IMG/VR virus record: IMGVR_UViG_3300003322_000475
Coordinates: 1 to 24,903 of that record
Source of the DNA: a virus
Strand: one strand, 5' to 3'
Length of the DNA: 24,903 bases
Under the pieces are notes generated by a model that ran no database searches, was not told the DNA's origin, and saw only the letters and a program-made list of their open reading frames with translations. Positions within the stretch are counted from its first letter, which is position 1, and each line of letters begins with the position of its first letter. The position numbers and the translations under genes are program-made. This document shows, piece after piece, positions 11,432 to 18,162 of this stretch.

Positions 11432-12010
11432 TTAGTCAAAGTAAAAGAAAACTCTTACGTCTTCTGGTACACCAAGTGTTCTCAATTCTTGAATGTTTGT
11501 GAAGAATGTTTCAGGCAAAAAATCTGTGTACGATTTAATCTCCCCATATCCTGGTTCGACAATCACACAACCATTATACCCTATAACCTTTTCTCTTGAA
11601 TCGTAGATTGTTTCATCTCCTCTTAAGTCCTCGAATTTTTTAGAATAGTCGAAGTCTAGGAGTTCTTTCAAATAAACAAAAGAATGGCCATGGCCTATGT
11701 CGTATAGCCAACTCTTATTTGTCTCTTGCATCGAAAGGGGAATATCTTCTCCACTAAAAGGATTAAACGTATAAGCATGCTTATGTGGCGAATTCAAATA
11801 CTCGCTATCTTCCGGCAGCCCACGACAGTAAGACAAGTATTCTGAATTGCTATCATTACGCATATTCCCCAAGAACCCATACATTGCATAAGACCTCCAA
11901 TTAAATGGGCTGTTACTTTTGTCGGGGGCATCGGTGAATATCTTATCCTCAATTAGAACCCATTTACCCTCTCTTTTAACCTCTACATAGGTTGTCATGT
12001 CAAGTCCCAT
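11432..12010 (-). CDS. MGLDM-family conserved phage protein, 192 aa
   Basis: The frame is open to 12145, but I start at ATG 12010 because the product then opens MGLDMTTYVEVKREGKWVLI. This is the hallmark of a widespread phage/bacterial family (MG.D(I/M)..YVE.R..GKW). Other family landmarks are present: 'NWRSYAMYGFLGNMRN' (near 50-65), 'SYCRGLPEDSEYL' and 'GHGHSFVYLKELLDFDY'. Function is not known to me. The chosen start lies 4 bp after the stop of the upstream gene, so the operon spacing also favours it. Confidence 0.8.
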   Translation of the reverse strand: MGLDMTTYVEVKREGKWVLIEDKIFTDAPDKSNSPFNWRSYAMYGFLGNMRNDSNSEYLSYCRGLPEDSEYLNSPHKHAYTFNPFSGEDIPLSMQETNKSWLYDIGHGHSFVYLKELLDFDYSKKFEDLRGDETIYDSREKVIGYNGCVIVEPGYGEIKSYTDFLPETFFTNIQELRTLGVPEDVRVFFYFD

Positions 12011-12014
12011 AGTG

Positions 12015-12671
12015 TTATTTATTTTCCCGGCACAGCATATTGATGAACGATTCCGCTGCCTTGTTTGCTTTTTCGTGGATTGATTCTGGGGATTCGATAG
12101 TCTTGTTTGGTGCACCGTAGTCACGATAATCATCCCACTGATCATACGTAAACTGATCCTTGAACGCCATGGCGATATTGGCTATCCATCCTTGCCTGTA
12201 CTCCGGGTCATTGTTCAACGCCTCAACCAGGCGAGATATTGGTGATTCTTTAGGAGATATGGGCACAGGTGCTTCCACCATGGCAACATTATCTTTGGGT
12301 AGAGGTATTGTATACGGTAAATAACCAAACAGTTCTTTTAGGTCATCTTGGGTAAAGGTGCCAATAACTTCTTGTGATGGTTTTTCACTGTAAGATCTAA
12401 TGAATTGGTCGAGTCCTTTGGTTTGTTTTATCTTAATAGTTTTTACTAAGATCATTATATCATATCCTAGATAATTAGAGAAAAACAATGTCAAATGCGG
12501 TTTAACAAGATCAACATGGTCTTCAGGTATCTCATCCTCTATATTGATTATACCGTTAGGTGACAGGTGTTTCCCTACCCACTCATATACTGCACTAGCA
12601 CGGTATAGCTTACCGCCCTTTTGTGCGAAGTAATCACCCACCGAGTATGTATCTTTTCGTTCTTCGGTCAT
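12015..12671 (-). CDS. hypothetical protein, 218 aa, two-part
   Basis: The N-terminal half 'YSVGDYFAQKGGKLYRASAV' and onward looks like a beta-rich module. A proline-rich joint (about 120-142, 'LPYTIPLPKDNVAMVEAPVPI') leads to a helical C-terminal half with 'ISRLVEALNNDPEYRQGWIA' and 'NIAMAFKDQFTYDQWDDYRD', ending 'ANKAAESFINMLC'. The C-terminal part resembles short helical domains at the ends of other phage hypothetical proteins. The start overlaps the upstream stop (4 bp). Role unknown. Confidence 0.75.
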   Translation of the reverse strand: MTEERKDTYSVGDYFAQKGGKLYRASAVYEWVGKHLSPNGIINIEDEIPEDHVDLVKPHLTLFFSNYLGYDIMILVKTIKIKQTKGLDQFIRSYSEKPSQEVIGTFTQDDLKELFGYLPYTIPLPKDNVAMVEAPVPISPKESPISRLVEALNNDPEYRQGWIANIAMAFKDQFTYDQWDDYRDYGAPNKTIESPESIHEKANKAAESFINMLCRENK

Positions 12672-13024
12672 TTATGGGTTATTTTATAATTTTCTTCTTC
12701 AGAAACTTGCCAATCATCAACTTGGTTTAGGTGAGCAAATTCACCTTCATACAACTTCCAAAACATGACGACTTTATAGGCCTTTTCATGTAATCTGTAT
12801 AGCAAACGACCCATTTCAAGATCATTCGCACCTTCTAGCAATATACTTTCATGAATGGGGACTATATACCAAATTCCATTATAACATTTTCTCACTTTAG
12901 TGAAAAGGGCTATACGGTTAAAATAGCCTCCTTCACCCACAATAGACTTAATGTTTGGATAGTAAGGAATATCATTGTAATTCCTATTAATGTTTATAAG
13001 GTCCCTAAACTCAATGGGTGTCAT
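12668..13024 (-). CDS. hypothetical protein, 118 aa
   Basis: MTPIEFRDLININRNYNDIP begins a soluble, aromatic-rich protein with 'GIWYIVPIHESILLEGANDL' and 'HEKAYKVVMFWKLYEGEF'. It overlaps the next gene by 4 bp. The opposite-strand frame at 12851-13102 is a shadow. No family recognised. Confidence 0.75.
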   Translation of the reverse strand: MTPIEFRDLININRNYNDIPYYPNIKSIVGEGGYFNRIALFTKVRKCYNGIWYIVPIHESILLEGANDLEMGRLLYRLHEKAYKVVMFWKLYEGEFAHLNQVDDWQVSEEENYKITHK

Positions 13025-13057
13025 AACGCTTCTTTTAGTTCAAACTCAATACGTGGG

Positions 13058-13426
13058 TTAAAACGTTCTTTCTTCCCACTCTTTTTTTATGTACCGGAAT
13101 GATCGGAAGGTGAACGGGAACTTTTCTGCTGCCACCTTAATCTTCACAAGCGCATCGTCGGTCCAGTAACCTTTGGTCTCGTGCATTTCTAACTCTCCAC
13201 TTGAAAGCATTACCAGGAAATCAGGTCGGTAATGGCAGTTATCCCCTATTTTCAGATTGATGCTATCGAACCACCATTCAACTACTTCTCCTGACTGTTT
13301 TTTCAGACTTAGCAAATCGGCGTACTTCTGCTCGGTCTTATTCATAACACCGGATTTCAAACGTCCTAGTGCTTTGTATCCTTTATTTCCTTTCAGATAT
13401 GTCTTCTTGAATTGTTCAGGTGTCAT
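13058..13426 (-). CDS. DUF1064-type PD-(D/E)XK endonuclease
   Basis: A 122-residue protein with the DUF1064 layout: 'MNKTEQKYADLLSLKKQSGE' followed by VVEWWFDSINL, then 'YRPDFLVML' (PD motif near 69-70) and 'LEMHETKGYWTDDALVKIKV' (E-T-K as the ExK motif, followed by the family's GYW.DDA.VKIKVAAE), ending 'FPFTFRSFRY'. This is a single-domain restriction-endonuclease-like fold carried by many phages and thought to act on DNA during recombination or packaging. All expected acidic and lysine residues are present. Strong family call; the actual substrate is unknown. Confidence 0.85.
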   Translation of the reverse strand: MTPEQFKKTYLKGNKGYKALGRLKSGVMNKTEQKYADLLSLKKQSGEVVEWWFDSINLKIGDNCHYRPDFLVMLSSGELEMHETKGYWTDDALVKIKVAAEKFPFTFRSFRYIKKEWEERTF

Positions 13427-13679
13427 TATACACCTCCTTCTTGAACTTTTCGAGTAATTCGGGTGTTGGTTTCGGTGGATTCTTGTGGATGCCTTGTCTC
13501 ATACTATCTAGTATCTCATCTATCCTATACTCTACAAACCACTCTGCGAACTTCAATGCGAAGTCATCACAGACTTTAGCACATATAGTTGCAGCGCCAT
13601 ACAAGTTATATAGCTCCCCACCGCTAGTATAAACGGATTTTTCTATTGTATCGTAAAGATTATCTTCTAGTTCCATCAT
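13416..13679 (-). CDS. hypothetical protein, 87 aa
   Basis: MMELEDNLYDTIEKSVYTSG leads to 'YGAATICAKVCDDFALKFAE' and 'WFVEYRIDEILDSMRQ', a mainly helical acidic protein ending in a proline stretch and a charged helix. It overlaps the nuclease gene by 11 bp and the small membrane gene upstream by 4 bp. ATG 13676 (second codon) is an alternative start. Unknown. Confidence 0.7.
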   Translation of the reverse strand: MMELEDNLYDTIEKSVYTSGGELYNLYGAATICAKVCDDFALKFAEWFVEYRIDEILDSMRQGIHKNPPKPTPELLEKFKKEVYNDT

Positions 13680-13825
13680 TTATGCATTAAATAGGTGAAA
13701 ACACAAGCCCAATTTACAGATGCCAATATGGCCCATACTGTTAATAAGAGTCTCTTTCTTTTAGTTGCTAGTTCTTCAATAAAAAAGAAAGTGTATACCA
13801 CTCCTAAGAACGCGCTTGACCACAT
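13676..13825 (-). CDS. small membrane protein, 49 aa
   Basis: ATG 13825 to TGA 13676: MWSSAFLGVVYTFFFIEELA, then TKRKRLLLTVWAILASVNWA and CVFTYLMHK. Two hydrophobic stretches (about 3-16 and 28-45) flank a positive loop (TKRKR), so it is probably a two-helix membrane protein with its loop in the cytoplasm. It begins 1 bp after the upstream stop and overlaps the next start by ATGA. Could be a holin-like or superinfection protein by shape alone; no evidence decides. Confidence 0.65.
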   Translation of the reverse strand: MWSSAFLGVVYTFFFIEELATKRKRLLLTVWAILASVNWACVFTYLMHK

Positions 13826-13826
13826 A

Positions 13827-14132
13827 TTATTTGTCGTTTAAAAGTTCTGGATGAATCTGTACCAATTTGTCCAACATTTCCATATCCTTGGTAGTATCGG
13901 CTTCTATGATTTGTTTGTTGCGAATCAATTCCTCCATGATTGAGTGAGCCTTTTCTGCATAGTATTTAGACCTTGATTCAGCAAAGCCTGTCTGCTGATC
14001 GATCAGTACTTCTATCGGATGTTTAGGCTTATTGTCATCGTATTCTTTTGACAAGTTCTCAAGCATGAAATGACATAAGTCGATCATTGCATAAGCCTGA
14101 AAAACTTTTCTTGATTCTCCAATTGGTTTCAT
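13827..14132 (-). CDS. hypothetical helical protein, 101 aa
   Basis: MKPIGESRKVFQAYAMIDLC begins an almost wholly helical protein with 'HPIEVLIDQQTGFAESRSKY' and 'AHSIMEELIRNKQIIEADTT'. Acidic/basic alternation suggests coiled-coil segments. It precedes the small membrane gene by 1 bp. No family recognised. Confidence 0.7.
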   Translation of the reverse strand: MKPIGESRKVFQAYAMIDLCHFMLENLSKEYDDNKPKHPIEVLIDQQTGFAESRSKYYAEKAHSIMEELIRNKQIIEADTTKDMEMLDKLVQIHPELLNDK

Positions 14133-14148
14133 GATTGTTCGTTTTGTA

Positions 14149-14460
14149 TTAAAATACCATTTTCGAAAACAGGTCTATCTTCTGCATATTGAGAACCATC
14201 TGATCAATTTCAGAAAGTACTTTGAATGATGCATAACCAATACATATCCCTACTGTTTCGCTGTTAACCCCGTACTCTCTAAATAAATGGGCATATATAC
14301 TCGGTTTATACTCTAAAAGTTCTTCCACCAATTTGGGATGATTAATGATAAGAGGATCGGTTACACTATCAGCGTATTGAATAAATGTCCCTTTAAATCT
14401 CCCTTCCTTTTTTGCCTGATAGTAAAGCAAAGTCAATGTAGCAAATACCCTGTCTGTCAT
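14149..14460 (-). CDS. hypothetical protein, 103 aa
   Basis: MTDRVFATLTLLYYQAKKEG is followed by 'RFKGTFIQYADSVTDPLIIN' and a helical remainder. The opening resembles short helical phage proteins but I cannot assign it. It abuts the lipoprotein gene at 14460 (1-bp overlap) and the next gene after 16 bp. Confidence 0.7.
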   Translation of the reverse strand: MTDRVFATLTLLYYQAKKEGRFKGTFIQYADSVTDPLIINHPKLVEELLEYKPSIYAHLFREYGVNSETVGICIGYASFKVLSEIDQMVLNMQKIDLFSKMVF

Positions 14461-14720
14461 TACTCAAATCTTATGGTGATACCTTTCAATAAACTGGAAC
14501 AAAAGCAACCATGTACCGCATTTCCATTCTTGTCCGTTGCTGTAAATCCGGTACTGTATGTATCTTCATCGGAACAACAGAAGGCTGAGTAACCAGTATT
14601 TACAACTCCGGAATAGCGTTGCCCTTCCAGGATGGCTTTACCCTTTTCAAAGTCTGCATCACTTGTGCAGCTAAAGGATACAATGGTTAACGCCAAAACA
14701 ATTATCAGTATTCTCATCAT
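14460..14720 (-). CDS. small predicted lipoprotein, 86 aa
   Basis: MMRILIIVLALTIVSFSC is a signal sequence: a short positive start, a hydrophobic core and a lipobox-like SFSC with the candidate lipidated Cys at residue 18, followed by TSDADFEKGK. Bacteroidetes lipoboxes are looser than the L-(A/S)-(G/A)-C rule, so this is acceptable. The mature part has four further cysteines ('AFCCSDED', 'HGCFCSS'), suited to two disulfides in the periplasm. It would be made in the infected or lysogenic cell and sent to the envelope. Phage lipoproteins often act in superinfection exclusion or conversion; that role is inference. Confidence 0.75.
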   Translation of the reverse strand: MMRILIIVLALTIVSFSCTSDADFEKGKAILEGQRYSGVVNTGYSAFCCSDEDTYSTGFTATDKNGNAVHGCFCSSLLKGITIRFE

Positions 14721-15022
14721 TTAATATTTAGCATTATCAGAAGGCCTCTCAGTTTGTCCAATTCAACAGACATACTTTCTATCATGTATAACATTTCCGG
14801 AACTTTCTCAATAAGTATTCGATTGCCCTCAAAATTGGGATGCGAGGTATTAAGTATGCATACTAATTCTCTGGTTCTTCCTTCGTCAATTTGATGAAAA
14901 TTTGAATAGATTATCTCCGATTCATAGCGTTGTTCATCATTTAATTTTTCATCGGTCCATTCCCTGGTGACGTTTGTTTTAAGAACTAGTCCGCGTTCCC
15001 ATCGTATCAACTTGTTCATCAC
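14717..15022 (-). CDS. hypothetical protein, 101 aa
   Basis: MMNKLIRWERGLVLKTNVTR leads into 'YESEIIYSNFHQIDEGRTRE', a beta-rich first half, followed by 'VPEMLYMIESMSVELDKLRG' with coiled-coil character. Both ends overlap neighbours by 4 bp. Not recognised. Confidence 0.7.
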   Translation of the reverse strand: MMNKLIRWERGLVLKTNVTREWTDEKLNDEQRYESEIIYSNFHQIDEGRTRELVCILNTSHPNFEGNRILIEKVPEMLYMIESMSVELDKLRGLLIMLNIK

Positions 15023-15435
15023 TTGATATTTAGCAGTTTCTGGATGTACCTGAGTGTGTTGATATCACGGCATTCGCCACGATATAAAACGCCATTCCCA
15101 TAATTCTTTTCAATGCAGACATCTTGTAAGGTGATATCAGTGCACTTATACGACAATAGTAATTTTGGCTTCTTAAAAACCATCATAGGATTTCCTTGAT
15201 GATCTATTGTTCCTCCATCAAAAGCCCATATCCATCCTTCTTTCTGTATTTGTTCTGGTGTGAGATATGGAACACGTAGGTCCCCTCTCTCTAATAGCTC
15301 ACAAGCGCTACTAACTGTTTTTTTAGCGATATAAAGCCACATAGTCCATTCTGAGTCTGCAGAACGCCTAATATTACATGTATATCCCACCCTTAAATCA
15401 GATATATCCGGCACAAAGTATTTTTGATCTTCCAT
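15019..15435 (-). CDS. hypothetical protein with 'YRG.C.DI.TL' C-terminal motif
   Basis: A 138-residue protein containing 'LTPEQIQKEGW' (58-68) and ending 'LYRGECRDINTLRYIQKLLN'. The same two landmarks, in the same order, appear in the 168-residue protein encoded immediately upstream (19-29 and 79-99), so the two are paralogues. The C-terminal motif recurs in small proteins of Bacteroidetes phages, all unassigned as far as I know. Its start lies 1 bp after the paralogue's stop. Confidence 0.75.
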   Translation of the reverse strand: MEDQKYFVPDISDLRVGYTCNIRRSADSEWTMWLYIAKKTVSSACELLERGDLRVPYLTPEQIQKEGWIWAFDGGTIDHQGNPMMVFKKPKLLLSYKCTDITLQDVCIEKNYGNGVLYRGECRDINTLRYIQKLLNIK

Positions 15436-15436
15436 T

Positions 15437-15943
15437 TTAATCTATAATTGAGTATTCATTATTGCCATTGTGAACTAAAGTGTTTTTGTCCATCATGATC
15501 CTTATTGTCCGGTATACATGGGTTTGTACTAATAAATTACAATATCCGGTCCTATCTACAATGTATTCATATATTAGCAACCTGGGGCAAGGAGATCCAT
15601 TTTTTTTGATAGCGTCACGTATCCGACTTTCCCAAGTTTCATCATCAATACTTAGGAGTTCTTCCAAAAGATTTAGTGTTTCAATATCTGTACATCTGCC
15701 ACGAAATATTGTATCAAATCCCTTATCAGAGAACTTTAATCCAATGGAGTAAGGGCCAGCTATCTCAATCTGTGTTTTATTCGGATGATCTACACAAAGT
15801 TCAAATTCACCCTTTTGATACCCGTAGCCAGCACCTCTGTATGCACCTATATATTTCCAGCCTGAAGACTCTAATAGTTCTTTTGTTAGGTATTTTTGGT
15901 CATCCATTATTCCCTGAGCAACATGTTTTGAATAATCAGTCAT
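15437..15943 (-). CDS. paralogue of the 15019 protein with extra C-terminal domain
   Basis: A 168-residue protein. It shares 'MDDQKY', 'LTKELLESSGW' and 'IFRGRCTDIETLNLLEELLS' with its neighbour, then carries about 65 extra residues ('CPRLLIYEYIVDRTGYCNLL' and onward) that read as a winged-helix-like module. ATG 15943 is supported by the ATGA overlap with the upstream stop; an internal start at 15907 (MDDQKYLTK) would match the paralogue's N-terminus better. Function unknown. Confidence 0.75.
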   Translation of the reverse strand: MTDYSKHVAQGIMDDQKYLTKELLESSGWKYIGAYRGAGYGYQKGEFELCVDHPNKTQIEIAGPYSIGLKFSDKGFDTIFRGRCTDIETLNLLEELLSIDDETWESRIRDAIKKNGSPCPRLLIYEYIVDRTGYCNLLVQTHVYRTIRIMMDKNTLVHNGNNEYSIID

Positions 15944-16557
15944 TTTGTTGTTTTAATATCATAATAAAATGATTCTCCATCTTCACTTACCCATTTATCT
16001 GAAACTGTTTCCACATTCAAGAATGTATCGTCTACTTTATGAAGTTTTATATCTTCTGGTATTGGCTTTGTTATCCAACTTGAATCTTTCCAGAATATTC
16101 GATTATTAGGTTGAGCCAATAAATAACCATCATCAGATACTAAAATATGAGCACACTTATAATCTGTAGGTTCATCTGAATATGGGTTATTGAACCAATC
16201 CACAGTGAATAAATAAGTAGCCCATACACTAGATTTATCTCTTAATTTTACAATACATTTTAGTAAATCTAAATAATCTAATTTACAAACTGATACATTC
16301 TCGCTAAAGCAATTCCATAATTGTTTAAAGTGTGGTTCTATATCTAAAACTGGTTCAAACATAAATATTTCTGATAAAGGAACACGGCTTCTCATTGCGC
16401 CATAATCAGTCATAATGTGAAATGTCAATATTTTCCCAGGAACCGATTGGATACCAAAAACATAACAATTATCATAAATATGTCTATCCGATTCCGATTT
16501 GGTTAACCAAGATTTTCGAATTAATGCTTTAAATGAAGGTATATTAATATTATGCAT
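15940..16557 (-). CDS. conserved phage hypothetical protein, 205 aa
   Basis: MHNINIPSFKALIRKSWLTK is followed by 'LTFHIMTDYGAMRSRVPLSE', a beta-rich middle, 'HFKQLWNCFSENVSVCKLDY', and later aromatic strands ('SYDEPTDYKCAHILVSDDGY'-like region). The 'DYGAMRSRVP(L/I)' and 'LW.CFS..VSV' segments recur in hypothetical proteins of other phages. No enzymatic motif stands out. Stop overlaps the next start by 4 bp; the N-terminus overlaps the ribbon-helix-helix gene by 8 bp. Confidence 0.75.
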   Translation of the reverse strand: MHNINIPSFKALIRKSWLTKSESDRHIYDNCYVFGIQSVPGKILTFHIMTDYGAMRSRVPLSEIFMFEPVLDIEPHFKQLWNCFSENVSVCKLDYLDLLKCIVKLRDKSSVWATYLFTVDWFNNPYSDEPTDYKCAHILVSDDGYLLAQPNNRIFWKDSSWITKPIPEDIKLHKVDDTFLNVETVSDKWVSEDGESFYYDIKTTK

Positions 16558-16729
16558 TTCTTCCTATTTTTATACCTCTGGCTACTAGAGCTTCAAAACA
16601 TAACATTTCCACCATATTACTGAATGTTCGACGTTCATTCTGTGCTAACTTCAGAATTTCTTCTCGAATATCATCCCCTTTAAAGTATGTATTCTTTTTT
16701 TTCTTTACTGGTTTTTTTTCTTCTGACAT
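16550..16729 (-). CDS. ribbon-helix-helix (Arc/MetJ-like) small regulator
   Basis: I use ATG 16729 (MSEEKKPVKKKKNTYF; 59 aa) rather than the longer frame to 16759, which adds a non-typical hydrophobic start. After a lysine-rich arm comes a strand 'NTYFKGD' and two helices, 'IREEILKLAQNERRTFSN' and 'MVEMLCFEALVAR', the ribbon-helix-helix arrangement. It is the first gene of the long leftward block and is divergent from the late module, so the 138-bp region between them is a natural target. The protein could regulate early and/or late transcription; that is inference. A near-consensus -7 (TATATTTTG, around 16735-16743) lies upstream. Confidence 0.65.
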   Translation of the reverse strand: MSEEKKPVKKKKNTYFKGDDIREEILKLAQNERRTFSNMVEMLCFEALVARGIKIGRNA

Positions 16730-16815
16730 ACTATTCAAAATATAAACAATGATACACACATTTTATCATAAAAGAACACGAAGTAACATAAAAATTAAAC
16801 TTTAAATCATAAATA

Positions 16816-16847
16816 TTTGACAAATAGTATTTTCGATTATAAATTTG
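16816..16847 (+). promoter_or_regulatory. Bacteroidetes-type promoter for the late module
   Basis: TTTG (16816-16819), 20 bp, TAAATTTG (16840-16847). The transcription start would fall near 16854, 14 nt before ATG 16868. The frame open from TTG 16817 overlaps this promoter, which argues against that longer start. This is the best promoter match in the window and heads the whole packaging/capsid operon. Confidence 0.75.
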
Positions 16848-16867
16848 CTATAACCAACGACAACTTA

Positions 16868-17479
16868 ATGCAACCAATAGCAAAGCATGCTTTTGTGCAA
16901 ATGGATAATCCCATGCAACGGGAATACATCTGCGCGAGCGGTATAAAAATACACCTCCCTGATCATGTTCTTAACGCAGAAGAGTGGTGTACCACAGAAT
17001 GTATCTTTTTTTCAGGGGACTTTACTGATGTAGAAGGGGTACCACTACAAAGAGGGGATATTGTCGCAGTAGATTACCGGCTATTGAGTGATTATGAACA
17101 GGATAGCCATGGGTTGAGGACATATAACAGAGTATTGGCAGTAGAAGACCAGGTCGTATGGTATGCCGATGAGTATATGTTGATGGGCGTTTGGCGTGAG
17201 GGCAGATGGGTAGGTATTGGGAAATGGGTTTGGATGACGGAAGTAGATGCCCCTGATCCGGTATCGGATGTTATTCACATCCCAGACAGTTTTAAGTCTC
17301 AAAAAGAGAAAGGACAAGGGGAAATAGTGAGTGGGAATAATCTCCCAATTGGCGAAACCGCCATTTTTGATGAAAAATTCAGGAGCGTATACGATATACG
17401 AGGCATAAAGTATATCATCCTGGATGAAGACCGTATACTGGCACTTAAAATACCCGATTATGGCTCCGATAAAGCGTAA
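16868..17479 (+). CDS. double GroES-like (co-chaperonin) protein
   Basis: Start ATG 16868 (MQPIAKHAFVQMDN; 203 aa), fixed by the promoter just upstream. The C-terminal half (about 134-195) follows the GroES pattern: 'VIHIPD', 'KGQGEIVSGNNLPIGETAIF' (compare G.V..VG...vGD.V.F), then 'GIKYIILDEDRILAL' (compare eyLi..E.dIla). The N-terminal half (about 1-110) looks like a second, more divergent copy: 'IAKHAFVQMDNP', 'SGIKIHLP', 'GVPLQRGDIVAVDY', 'VVWYADEYMLMGVW'. A tandem arrangement would resemble chloroplast Cpn20. T4 gp31 is the precedent for a phage co-chaperonin that works with host GroEL on capsid protein; first position in the capsid operon supports that role. No GroEL gene is in view. 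Confidence 0.6.
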   Translation: MQPIAKHAFVQMDNPMQREYICASGIKIHLPDHVLNAEEWCTTECIFFSGDFTDVEGVPLQRGDIVAVDYRLLSDYEQDSHGLRTYNRVLAVEDQVVWYADEYMLMGVWREGRWVGIGKWVWMTEVDAPDPVSDVIHIPDSFKSQKEKGQGEIVSGNNLPIGETAIFDEKFRSVYDIRGIKYIILDEDRILALKIPDYGSDKA

Positions 17480-17609
17480 AATTCTAAAAATAATCGCCAA
17501 AAGGAGAAATCGGATAAATCCTCCAAAGCCAAACATCCTGCCAAGTTCAGATTCTTGGTATTCTATACAAGTAAAACCACAAGAAAAAGGTAATGGCGAA
17601 ACAAAATAA
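17460..17609 (+). CDS. small very basic protein, 49 aa
   Basis: ATG 17460 (inside the end of the GroES-like gene) to TAA 17609. The product MAPIKRKILKIIAKRRNRIN is strongly basic at its N-terminus, then PPKPNILPSSDSWYSIQVKP and a polar end. It overlaps both neighbours (20 bp and 17 bp) as expected for a packed phage operon. The basic arm suggests DNA or RNA contact, possibly in packaging. The antisense frame 17081-17536 is a shadow. Confidence 0.5.
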   Translation: MAPIKRKILKIIAKRRNRINPPKPNILPSSDSWYSIQVKPQEKGNGETK

Positions 17610-18162
17610 GCAATACGGCAAACGGGTTGGGAATATGGCTATTAACCCGTATTATGAAGGTAATTTAATGGAAATGTACCCCATTTTAAGTGAGTGTTTG
17701 CATGATAAAGTATCCGATAGTTTACTGATAGATAAATATTTTAGATATTGCTCATTTGTTCTTGACCCACAATCGCCTATGTTCAAGGACTACCCGGATA
17801 TGCAGTTAAGGCGTAGGTATGCATCAGATGAAACGGGGTGGGATGGGGTGAAAGACTACAGGATTGAGGTATTGATGTTGAAGAATCTGTATAGGTCTAG
17901 GGAACATTCAATGATCATCACTGCAGAAAATATGATGGACGAATATTTAGACATATTGAACAACCCTTTGTCTATTGAGAATGAAAATGATCTGATCAAA
18001 GCCCTGGATTTGAAAAACAAGCTCATCAACCATTACGAACAGCTCATTGAGTTGAGGGATAAAATGGTTAAAAAGATGAGTGGTGCTGATGAAGACATTG
18101 AGGAAGAATTGTCATTTAATCCTACTCCGGAAAAGATGGCTAAAATGAAAAAAAATGTTTGA
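17593..18162 (+). CDS. candidate small terminase subunit
   Basis: A 189-residue, mostly helical protein directly before TerL (8-bp overlap). It opens with a basic arm (MAKQNKQYGKRVGNMAINPY), then 'ILSECLHDKVSDSLLIDKYF' and 'DMQLRRRYASDETGWDGVKD', and has a long helical second half ('LIKALDLKNKLINHYEQLIE') ending in an acidic/basic tail. Small terminases bind the packaging site and dock to TerL; position, size and helical character fit, but no canonical TerS HTH motif is obvious. Call rests mainly on context. Confidence 0.5.
   Translation: MAKQNKQYGKRVGNMAINPYYEGNLMEMYPILSECLHDKVSDSLLIDKYFRYCSFVLDPQSPMFKDYPDMQLRRRYASDETGWDGVKDYRIEVLMLKNLYRSREHSMIITAENMMDEYLDILNNPLSIENENDLIKALDLKNKLINHYEQLIELRDKMVKKMSGADEDIEEELSFNPTPEKMAKMKKNV

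Noticed and set aside
16817-16867. Upstream TTG start for the GroES-like gene
   Set aside because: The added 17 codons coincide with a near-perfect promoter, so they would not be transcribed.
17081-17536. Leftward frame of 151 codons opposite the GroES-like gene
   Set aside because: Hydrophobic antisense shadow running against the late operon and lacking a promoter.
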